Assembly: GCA_036567785.1 (NCBI GenBank)
Contig: DATCTV010000023.1
Coordinates: 62,001-126,000 of the forward strand
DNA length: 64,000 nt
Direction of reading: 5' to 3'
From: Desulfomonilia bacterium
Lineage (GTDB): Bacteria; Desulfobacterota; Desulfomonilia; UBA1062
Positions 1 through 6,595 of this stretch are shown here, piece by piece; within the stretch, counting starts at the first letter, position 1; every line of letters begins with the position of its first letter. Position numbers and translations under genes: made by a program. The notes under the pieces are model-generated. The model was not told where the DNA came from. It saw nothing but the letters and a program-made list of their open reading frames with translations, and searched no databases.

Positions 1-227
1 ACCATGCTGTAGGCAGTGGAAAAAGTTAATATCCTGGCCTTGCCGCTGGCCTCGATCCAGCCAAGGTTGCCCGACCAGCATTCCGGGCAGAATTTCCGGG
101 GGTAGAATATATGAGATTTGCAGTCATTGCAGAACTGGATAAGAAGCTTGCCCTGTTTTGTTCCTTCCCAGAATTTCTCCGACCAGGGCTGTGTTTCGGG
201 AACCGGTTTTTTCATTTCGAATTCCAT
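1..227 (-). CDS. DUF35 / OB-fold zinc-ribbon acyl-CoA-associated protein (3' end outside window)
   Basis: The visible part is the N-terminal 75 residues. It starts with ATG at 227, one base after the thiolase stop (TGA-C-ATG), and a strong AAGGAGG lies inside the end of the thiolase gene. The protein begins MEFEMKKPVPETQPW and has the rubredoxin-like zinc ribbon pair CNDC and CPEC about 18 residues apart, followed by the start of an OB fold (ASGKARILTFSTAYS). This is the usual form of DUF35 proteins that pair with SCP-x type thiolases or hydratases in CoA pathways, where they act as accessory subunits. The very tight coupling to the thiolase supports a shared complex. The substrate cannot be told from the sequence. 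Confidence 0.88.
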   Translation of the reverse strand, partial: MEFEMKKPVPETQPWSEKFWEGTKQGKLLIQFCNDCKSHIFYPRKFCPECWSGNLGWIEASGKARILTFSTAYSM

Positions 228-228
228 G

Positions 229-1410
229 TCAGGCCTCCTTTCCCCAAATGGTAGCTATATTGTTGAATCCTGATCCTCCACCTGCATTCTGATAGACATA
301 TCTGCAGTTCTTGACCTGGCGCTCGCCTGCTTTGCCCATGAGCTGGCGGGCGGTCTCGACATAAGTTGCCGCGCTCACGCCCGAGCCTGTATGGCCGCGT
401 CCGGGAGCATCACCGATAGTCGACCACGGGATATCACCCCCAAAGGACATGTGGCCTTCAAGGAAGTATTTGCCGCCCTGTCCCGGAGGGGCCACCTCGA
501 GCCACTCGCATACCAGCGGATGAGCCAGAGGGTAGGCCAGATAACAGTTCCAGAGGCTGACATCATCCTTGGAAATGCCGGCCTGGGCCATGGCCTCCTT
601 GGCGGTTACACGGAAGCCTTCTTCCACCTTCTTGAAATCCCGCATAACGCAGGTACCGCTGAAATAGCGCACCGAGTCGCCCAGCTTATAGGCGGCCGGA
701 CGCTTCATCTTTTTTGCATCCTTGGCAGAAACGATGACCATTGCGCAGCCGCCGTCACCCAGAACATTACTCTCACGTTTGTGCAGAGGTGTATTGAGCA
801 GATCTGAAGACAGGACCTTCTCAACGGACGGCACTTCCTTGCCAAAGAAGAACGAATTGGGGTCTTTGGATGCCCAGCTCCTGAGGGCGGTCACCACCGA
901 GGCCATCTGCTCGGGCGTGCAGCCCGACTCATACATGAAGCGGTTGGCCATCAGGCCCATGATGATATTGTAGGTGGTGCCATAGGGGTATTCCCATTGC
1001 AGGTCAACACCGGCCTTGGCGAAGAAGTTGATCTGATCGATAAGCGGAATGGTGGAATGAATCGTGACATGCTGCACTATTACAGCCTTTGCCACGCCGC
1101 TAGTTATCCACTGCTCGGCCAGCCGGATGGCGTTCGAAGTTGAAGCCCCGCCGGCATTAACACTGACCGCATCCTTACAGCCCTTGAGGCCGAGTTCTTC
1201 CGGAAGCTTGCCGAAAGAAAGTTCAGCCGCGATCTTGGGCTGGGCCTGAGGGGTTACACTGATGACGCCCTCAATGTCATTTTTGTGAAGCCCTGAGTCC
1301 CTTACCGCCTCCATGCAGGTGTCATAGATGATATCCCAATGCGTGCGCTCAGGCCGGTTGGCAGTCGGAACCTCGCCAATGCCGATGATTGCGATTTTCC
1401 CTTTACTCAT
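229..1410 (-). CDS. SCP-x/lipid-transfer type thiolase-family protein
   Basis: This is a 393-residue cytoplasmic protein of the non-decarboxylating thiolase superfamily, preceded by AAAGGAG. The N-terminal motif KIAIIGIGEVPT and the C-terminal GGGSGF and HTGSGVSAATYVETARQL match the SCP-x thiolase branch. At the usual nucleophile position (about residues 85-92) the sequence is NAGGASTS, so the expected catalytic Cys is missing. Such proteins occur in complexes with DUF35 partners and may do retro-aldol or Claisen-type C-C chemistry on acyl-CoAs rather than classical thiolysis. The DUF35 partner follows directly. The gene diverges from a MerR-TetR regulator across a palindrome that overlaps its likely promoter. 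The family call is firm; the exact reaction is not known. Confidence 0.88.
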   Translation of the reverse strand: MSKGKIAIIGIGEVPTANRPERTHWDIIYDTCMEAVRDSGLHKNDIEGVISVTPQAQPKIAAELSFGKLPEELGLKGCKDAVSVNAGGASTSNAIRLAEQWITSGVAKAVIVQHVTIHSTIPLIDQINFFAKAGVDLQWEYPYGTTYNIIMGLMANRFMYESGCTPEQMASVVTALRSWASKDPNSFFFGKEVPSVEKVLSSDLLNTPLHKRESNVLGDGGCAMVIVSAKDAKKMKRPAAYKLGDSVRYFSGTCVMRDFKKVEEGFRVTAKEAMAQAGISKDDVSLWNCYLAYPLAHPLVCEWLEVAPPGQGGKYFLEGHMSFGGDIPWSTIGDAPGRGHTGSGVSAATYVETARQLMGKAGERQVKNCRYVYQNAGGGSGFNNIATIWGKEA

Positions 1411-1445
1411 AAGCTCTCCTTTATCGATGAAATGAGTGTTAATTA

Positions 1446-1474
1446 TTTATAACTTGATAAACAGTACCGTTCGG
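1446..1474 (-). promoter_or_regulatory. Putative promoter of the thiolase-DUF35 operon
   Basis: On the minus strand a TATAAA box (1446-1451) sits about 35 bases upstream of the thiolase ATG. A 17-base spacer places the -35 position at 1469-1474, where the sequence (CCGAAC) is poor and lies in the middle of the 16-base palindrome. A weak -35 under an operator fits a repressed promoter. This is inferred from spacing only. Confidence 0.35.
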
Positions 1475-1478
1475 TACT
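1463..1478. promoter_or_regulatory. TetR-type palindromic operator candidate
   Basis: AGTACCGTTCGGTACT is a perfect inverted repeat of two 7-base arms with a 2-base centre. Its core TACCGTTCGGTA has the form typical of TetR/AcrR-family operators. It lies in the divergent region between the thiolase start and the first MerR-TetR regulator, so it is a natural site for that regulator to control both directions. Confidence 0.65.
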
Positions 1479-1626
1479 ATAGTTAATAGTAATCTCATTA
1501 TTCATGTATGTCAATCGTGTTTTAAAAAATAATTTTTGAATAAGGGATGCAGGCCATATTCCTTGGTAACAGGGCTTTATCGATGATATGGTTTATGAGA
1601 TATTAGAACCAAAAGGAGATGAATTT

Positions 1627-2484
1627 ATGCCGCGACATCCACGGCGCTTGAAAATATCAGAAATAAGCGAACAGACAGGGACAAGTCCCGCCACTATCAG
1701 ATATTACGTCAGAAAGGGTTTGCTGCCCAGGCCTTTGAAGACCGGCAGGACAATGGCTTACTATGACGACATTCATATACAGAGGCTTGAATCCATCAAG
1801 CGGCTGAAAAACGAGGGACACGGCCTGCAATCGATAAAAGAGAACCTCATGTCCAGCACCCAGATAATGCCTGCAGCCAGGAACGAGGTTTTTCATACGC
1901 GAACGCGTGAAACAATTATCACTGCCGCCGTCGAACTATTTCGCGAAAAGGGATATGAGTCCACAAGCATAATGGATATCGCCGGAAGGGCTCATACCGG
2001 AAAGGGAACCATATATCAGTATTTCAAGGGCAAAGAAGACCTTTTCTTCGAATGTGCAGAGAGTATTTTTTATGACATCGCCAAAGACGATCCCGCGGTG
2101 AGGGATGAAACCGACGGTCTCAAACGACTCAGGAACCGTTCCATGGCTATGACACGAACCACCCGACACGTTTACGACATGTTGAACCTGGCGCGGGGTG
2201 CCTCCATCAGGGAAAATCCCGCCTATAAGGCAAAACTAGAACAGATCATGCATAATTTTATAGAACCCATCAAGGCCGATGTTGAAACAGCTATATCCCA
2301 GGGCAGCATACGCCCCATGAACAGTAACCTTATCGCACACCTGCTGGTCGGTGCGACTGAATACAGTCTTTATTATGAGATCGATCGCGGTCTCGATCCG
2401 GAAGAGATCATATCGAGAGGCTGGACCCTTGTCTTCGGAGGTGTAGCAGTCAGAGGAAAGAACAAATCCTCAGAGGATAAATGA
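1627..2484 (+). CDS. MerR-TetR fusion transcriptional regulator (first copy)
   Basis: This DNA-binding protein of 285 residues carries two different helix-turn-helix modules. Residues 8-75 are a MerR-type winged HTH (KISEISEQTGTSPATIRYYV, then GLLPRP and AYYDDIHIQRL). Residues about 93-140 are a TetR N-terminal HTH (ETIITAAVELFREKGY, then GKGTIYQYFKGKEDLF). A TetR-like ligand domain follows. The start was set at ATG 1627 because AAAAGGAGAT lies 6-7 bases upstream; an in-frame ATG at 1588 has no ribosome site. Its stop overlaps the start of a second gene of the same architecture. It probably binds the palindrome at 1463-1478 and responds to an acyl-CoA-like ligand; both are inferences. Confidence 0.9.
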   Translation: MPRHPRRLKISEISEQTGTSPATIRYYVRKGLLPRPLKTGRTMAYYDDIHIQRLESIKRLKNEGHGLQSIKENLMSSTQIMPAARNEVFHTRTRETIITAAVELFREKGYESTSIMDIAGRAHTGKGTIYQYFKGKEDLFFECAESIFYDIAKDDPAVRDETDGLKRLRNRSMAMTRTTRHVYDMLNLARGASIRENPAYKAKLEQIMHNFIEPIKADVETAISQGSIRPMNSNLIAHLLVGATEYSLYYEIDRGLDPEEIISRGWTLVFGGVAVRGKNKSSEDK

Positions 2485-3326
2485 TGAGTACGATAAAACG
2501 CATGAAGATATCGGAGTTCTCCTTCCTGACGGGTGTGCCTGTCTCGACCATCAGGTATTACATATGGGAAGGAATCCTGCCTCCTCCTGTCAAAGCGGGC
2601 CGGACACGAGCCTACTATAACCAGGAACATATTGATGCACTCGGACTTGTCAGGCAAAAACAGATCATGGAGCACAAACCGCTATCGGTCATACGTGAAG
2701 AAATGTCCCATGTGCTCAGCCGCTCACATATTGAAACCAATGATGAGAATATTCCCGCAGGAAGAAGGGAGGACATAATAACATCTGCCATAGAGGTCTT
2801 CTTTGCAAAGGGTTTAGCAGAAACCACCATCGCTGACATTGCATCCGAAGCAAGGATCAGCAAGGAGACTTTCTATCTTTACTTCAAGAATAAGGAAGAG
2901 CTTTTCATCGCCTGCGCCGATCGTATTTTCCATGAAATGTACAGGGATGTATGGCAGGAGATCCGGAATGAGAAGGATATGATGCGACGTTTCCGCAAGC
3001 GCGCCATTGCCTATTTTTCCTCCTATCCCCGCTGGGTAGTCATGATGAATCTCCTGCGGAGCAACGCAGTGGGAGACAATCCCGTCTTCAAGGAAAAGTT
3101 CCGCCAGGTCATAAGCGAAATCGTCGGCCCGATAACCCAGGATATAGAACGTATGCAGAAACTCGGCGAGGTCCGGGATGATATCGACATCAATCTTGCC
3201 GGATATATTGTCATGGGGATGTCAGAATATGCGGCAGCCTTGATTCATCAGGGTGTGTTTTCGGAATCTGAAATAATTGAAAACCTGGAAATAATATTCT
3301 GGTCTGGTTTAAGTGAAAGAAACTAA
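2481..3326 (+). CDS. MerR-TetR fusion transcriptional regulator (second copy)
   Basis: This 281-residue paralogue of the preceding gene has the same order of domains: MerR HTH at residues 8-75 (KISEFSFLTGVPVSTIRYYI), TetR HTH at about 97-143 (REDIITSAIEVFFAKG, FYLYFKNKEELF), and a TetR-like C-terminal domain. It starts at ATGATGA, overlapping the TGA of the first copy by four bases, so translation is probably coupled. The MerR halves of the two copies are clearly similar while the ligand domains have drifted, which suggests an old tandem duplication with different effectors or heterodimer formation. The role is inferred from domains only. Confidence 0.9.
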   Translation: MMSTIKRMKISEFSFLTGVPVSTIRYYIWEGILPPPVKAGRTRAYYNQEHIDALGLVRQKQIMEHKPLSVIREEMSHVLSRSHIETNDENIPAGRREDIITSAIEVFFAKGLAETTIADIASEARISKETFYLYFKNKEELFIACADRIFHEMYRDVWQEIRNEKDMMRRFRKRAIAYFSSYPRWVVMMNLLRSNAVGDNPVFKEKFRQVISEIVGPITQDIERMQKLGEVRDDIDINLAGYIVMGMSEYAAALIHQGVFSESEIIENLEIIFWSGLSERN

Positions 3327-3509
3327 TAATCTTCTTCTGGATGAAAAGAATGTCCAAACATATGAGACAACAATGCTCAATATTCAGCGATAGTATTCAG
3401 GCATAACCCTCTCGATATTTTTCCATAGAAATTTAATTTTTTTATAGCATTGACAAAAAGCCGGTTTTTATTGTTCAGATTCCTGAAAAAGAACTTGGAG
3501 ACAGCGATT

Positions 3510-4853
3510 ATGGATGACTATCGAAAGGAATACCGGAAAAAGCTCGTAAGTGCGGATGAGGCCGTAAAGGTGGTAAGGTCAGGGGACTGGCTTGATTATT
3601 CCTTCGGGCTCAGTTCGCCGAATGAACTGGACAGAGCGCTTGCAAAAAGAAAAGACGAGCTTGCCGATGTGAACATCCGTGTCTGCATCGGGCTCTGGCC
3701 TCACCATACGCTCGAGGCGGATCCCGAAAAAAGGGCTTTTCACTGGAACAGCTGGCATTTCAGCGTAAAGGAGCGCGAATACTACAACAAGGGTCAGCTT
3801 TCATATGTGCCCATGAAGTTCAACGAATGTCCTGACATGACACGAAACGAATGTGTGCCTGCAAGGATATTCATGGCGACAGTAAGTCCGATGGACAAGC
3901 ACGGATATTTCAATTTCGGGTCAAACTCTCCGGCATCTCTGGCTGCCGTGGAAAAGGCCGAATACGTGATCCTCGAGGTTAATACCAACATGCCGAGAGT
4001 CCTGGGCGGAAATCAGGAGTGCATTCACATTTCACGGGTTGACTATATCGTTGAGACGTCAAATCCGCCGCTGCCTACGATTCCCGTACTGGAACCGAAT
4101 GAGATAGAAAAAAAGATTGCTTCGAACATAATCGAGTACATGCGTGACGGCTGCTGTCTTCAGCTGGGCATAGGCGGTGTCCCGAGCGCGATCGGCACCA
4201 TGATATCGGAATCCGACCTGAAAGACCTTGGCGTTCATACCGAGATGTATGTGGACGCCTATCTCAAGATGTATAAGGCAGGAAGAATCACATGCTCGAA
4301 GAAGCCTATAGACCGCTACAAGCAGGTCTTTTCATTTGCCATAGGGTCAAGAGACCTCTATGATTTTATTGACGACAACCCGGGCGTGATATCGTATCCG
4401 GTTGACTACACCAATGATCCCAGGAACATCTCCATGATCGACGATTTCATTTCCATAAACGCATGCATCGAGGTCGATCTCTTCGGTCAGGTGGCCTCGG
4501 AAAGCGTCGGGCATATACACAAAAGCGGTACCGGCGGACAGCTGGATTTCGTCGAAGGCGCATACAAGTCAAACGGAGGCATGAGCTTTTTATGTCTTGC
4601 TTCAACTTATGACAAGAAAGGCAAGGTTCTTTCGAGGATCAGGCCGACGCTCGATCCCGGAACGATTGTCACCTGCCCGAGAACGGCTGTACATATGATC
4701 GCGACCGAATACGGCGTAGTGAGCATGAAGGGGAAGAGCACCTGGGAAAGGGCCGAGGCGCTCATATCGATAGCTCATCCGGACTTCAGGGACTGGCTTA
4801 TAAAAGAAGCGGGGAAGATGAAGATTTGGAAGCGCTCAAATAAAATAAGTTGA
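3510..4853 (+). CDS. Acetyl-CoA hydrolase / 4-hydroxybutyrate CoA-transferase family protein
   Basis: This family I CoA-transferase has 447 residues. The motifs are [13 protein letters not shown] (CoA-binding loop), HTEMYVDA with Glu245 as the likely catalytic glutamate that forms the glutamyl-CoA thioester, and [12 protein letters not shown] near the C-terminus. It moves CoA between an acyl-CoA and a carboxylate in the cytoplasm; acetyl, butyryl or 4-hydroxybutyryl substrates are all possible. ATG 3510 was chosen because TTGGAG lies 9 bases upstream; an in-frame TTG at 3450 has no such site. The position after two regulators and near a thiolase suggests fatty or hydroxy acid metabolism. A TTGACA at 3450-3455 has no convincing -10 partner. 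Confidence 0.9.
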   Translation: MDDYRKEYRKKLVSADEAVKVVRSGDWLDYSFGLSSPNELDRALAKRKDELADVNIRVCIGLWPHHTLEADPEKRAFHWNSWHFSVKEREYYNKGQLSYVPMKFNECPDMTRNECVPARIFMATVSPMDKHGYFNFGSNSPASLAAVEKAEYVILEVNTNMPRVLGGNQECIHISRVDYIVETSNPPLPTIPVLEPNEIEKKIASNIIEYMRDGCCLQLGIGGVPSAIGTMISESDLKDLGVHTEMYVDAYLKMYKAGRITCSKKPIDRYKQVFSFAIGSRDLYDFIDDNPGVISYPVDYTNDPRNISMIDDFISINACIEVDLFGQVASESVGHIHKSGTGGQLDFVEGAYKSNGGMSFLCLASTYDKKGKVLSRIRPTLDPGTIVTCPRTAVHMIATEYGVVSMKGKSTWERAEALISIAHPDFRDWLIKEAGKMKIWKRSNKIS

Positions 4854-4902
4854 TATTGTGGTGAGAAAAACCTGAAAGAACAATGATTTTAAGGGAGAGC
4901 AA

Positions 4903-5439
4903 ATGACCATATTCATAATCGTCGGCATGCCTGCTTCGGGCAAGAACTGTGCGAAGGATTACGCAAAGGCCAAGGGTTATCCGTATTTTGCAACAGGTGA
5001 TATTGTCAGGATGGAAGTGGCAAAAAGAGCAATTGAGGCCAATGCTGAAAACATGGGCAGTGTTTCGACCGAGATGAGGGGGGCTGACGGTCTGGGGGTT
5101 ACCAGGCAGGCGCTTTCAACAGCGCTTAACCAGAATTCGCCCGTCGTATTCCTCGAAGGCATGCGCTCATGGCCGGAAATTAAACTTATTAAGGAAAGTG
5201 CTGATGCCTGTGTTATAGCTTTTCTTGCACCCAGAAAATTAAGGCTCGAAAGAATCATGAGCCGGGGACGCTCGGATGATTCGGCGGAAGCGTTCGACGC
5301 GCGCGACATGCGCGAGATCGAATACGGTACAGCCGTTCCTGTAGCGCTCGCGGACGCCTATATCCTCAATACCTCCTCGATGGATGATGCTGTTAACACA
5401 CTGGATGAAATAGTGAAAAAATCATTAATGAGGGGATAA
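4903..5439 (+). CDS. UPF0200-type P-loop nucleotide kinase-like protein
   Basis: This 178-residue protein starts with a Walker A loop (GMPASGKN, residues 8-15) and continues with YFATGDIVRMEVAKR and an R/G-rich stretch (MRGADGLGV). The pattern is that of the UPF0200 group of adenylate-kinase/dephospho-CoA-kinase-like proteins, which is best known from archaea. A lid-like segment IMSRGRSDD (about residues 119-127) supports a kinase fold. GGGAG precedes the ATG. It is followed four bases later by the SMR exporter gene. The substrate is unknown. The family assignment was made by eye from the N-terminal pattern. Confidence 0.72.
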   Translation: MTIFIIVGMPASGKNCAKDYAKAKGYPYFATGDIVRMEVAKRAIEANAENMGSVSTEMRGADGLGVTRQALSTALNQNSPVVFLEGMRSWPEIKLIKESADACVIAFLAPRKLRLERIMSRGRSDDSAEAFDARDMREIEYGTAVPVALADAYILNTSSMDDAVNTLDEIVKKSLMRG

Positions 5440-5443
5440 GCAT

Positions 5444-5767
5444 TTGACTGCCTGGATAATTTTATTTTTTGCCGGTCTTTCCGAGATATGCTGGGCCGTG
5501 GGCATGAAGTACACGGAAGGTTTTACAAGGATATGGCCGAGCGTTTTTACTGTGGTCTTCATGCTGGTTAGCGTGCTGCTTCTGGCCCAGTCGTTGAAAA
5601 CTCTTCCGGTAGGCACCGCATATGCGATCTGGACCGGGATAGGCGCAATCGGCACAGCCGTTTGCGGTATGATCCTTTTTGGTGAACCCAGGGACGCCGC
5701 CAGGCTTTTCTGCATATTCCTGATTGTAACGGGCATCGTTGGGCTCAAACTGGTTACAAAAGCCTGA
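5444..5767 (+). CDS. sugE: Small multidrug resistance exporter, SugE/Gdx type
   Basis: This is a four-helix inner-membrane protein of 107 residues. The conserved membrane Glu lies in GLSEICWAVGMKYTEGF and is followed by LPVGTAYAIWTGIGAIG and GIVGLKL. These are the hallmarks of the SugE (Gdx) branch, known to export guanidinium in exchange for protons, rather than the EmrE drug branch. The start is TTG at 5444 with GAGGGG about 10 bases upstream. It directly follows the UPF0200 gene, whose coding region fills the upstream space, so no guanidine riboswitch can be placed in front of it. The gene converges with the exported protein gene at 5783. Confidence 0.9.
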   Translation: MTAWIILFFAGLSEICWAVGMKYTEGFTRIWPSVFTVVFMLVSVLLLAQSLKTLPVGTAYAIWTGIGAIGTAVCGMILFGEPRDAARLFCIFLIVTGIVGLKLVTKA

Positions 5768-5782
5768 CAAGGCCCGTGCGGC

Positions 5783-6595
5783 TTATTTCCCTAACGGCAG
5801 GTTGAGTCCGGCCTTCATGTACAAGTCAGAGGCATCCTGAGGATGTTCGAATTTCGCGTAGCAGGATACATATGCCGAGAGAACCTGTTTGCCTGCCGTG
5901 AATGTCCTTCCAATACCTCCTCCCAGAGGCACCGTCCATTGCTGAGAGCCGGGCAGGTTGTAGTCGCATTGAAATTCGGGGTCTATATACATATACCAGC
6001 CTTTTTCCAGGTTCACATAGATGAACGGCCTTATGTAGAGCCGGTCGACCTCGCCCCTGCTGACGGGACCTGCGAAAGAGAAGAGCCCGTAAGTAGAGAC
6101 GCCTGCAACCACGTTACGGCCCGTGTAAACCAGTGCAGCTGAAGGTCCTGCTGTCCATCTGCCAGTCCCAAGGAGATCGCCAGTTGCAGTCGGTATGCCG
6201 ATGACCGGCCCTATGCCCCATGAGATGCCTTCATGCAGCGAACCGGCCAGTAATGCAGTGATTTTCATATCACCAAATCCCGCCTGCTTCTCAGGCCAGG
6301 GAACATAGACGAGCGGGATGTCCGGTTTGACGATTATGTCCATTCCGGCGCCTGCATGAAAGGGAAGCGAGGCGCTGAAATCAAGCGTGTCCATCGTTTC
6401 GTTGCGGCCGGGTCCGTATCTGAAATATGCCGTGTCCTCAATTGATACGCTCAAGAGATCGCTCAGGGGGTTCTGAAGCCTTTCGGAAAGGCTGATAAGT
6501 CCTGTCTCTTCGCTTTGCCCATAGGCATTGGCGGTGAGGCAGAATAACGTAAGAATGACAAGGGGCAGCAGACGCGCCTTTATCATTAAAGTCAT
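5783..6595 (-). CDS. Exported beta-barrel-like outer membrane protein
   Basis: The protein has about 270 residues and a clear signal peptide (ARLLPLVILTLFCLTANAYG). The mature part alternates hydrophobic and polar residues with many Gly and aromatic residues, as in transmembrane beta strands (GISWGIGPVIGIPTATGD, RLYIRPFIYVNLEKGWYMY). It resembles phenol-degradation MetA-like outer-membrane proteins, but the family is not certain. The start at 6595 overlaps the stop of glycogen phosphorylase (ATGA), so the two are probably translated in sequence. Why an outer-membrane protein should be coupled to a cytoplasmic phosphorylase is unclear. Confidence 0.75.
   Translation of the reverse strand: MTLMIKARLLPLVILTLFCLTANAYGQSEETGLISLSERLQNPLSDLLSVSIEDTAYFRYGPGRNETMDTLDFSASLPFHAGAGMDIIVKPDIPLVYVPWPEKQAGFGDMKITALLAGSLHEGISWGIGPVIGIPTATGDLLGTGRWTAGPSAALVYTGRNVVAGVSTYGLFSFAGPVSRGEVDRLYIRPFIYVNLEKGWYMYIDPEFQCDYNLPGSQQWTVPLGGGIGRTFTAGKQVLSAYVSCYAKFEHPQDASDLYMKAGLNLPLGK

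Noticed and set aside
391-807. 138-codon open frame on the plus strand inside the thiolase gene
   Set aside because: It is antisense to a clear thiolase, has no ribosome site and no recognisable protein features.
3450-3480. TTGACA at 3450 as a promoter for the CoA-transferase
   Set aside because: No acceptable -10 box at 16-18 bases; the match may be chance in an AT-rich stretch.
5444-5767. Guanidine riboswitch expected before a SugE/Gdx gene
   Set aside because: The upstream region is the coding end of the UPF0200 gene and shows no ACGR-rich guanidine-I fold.
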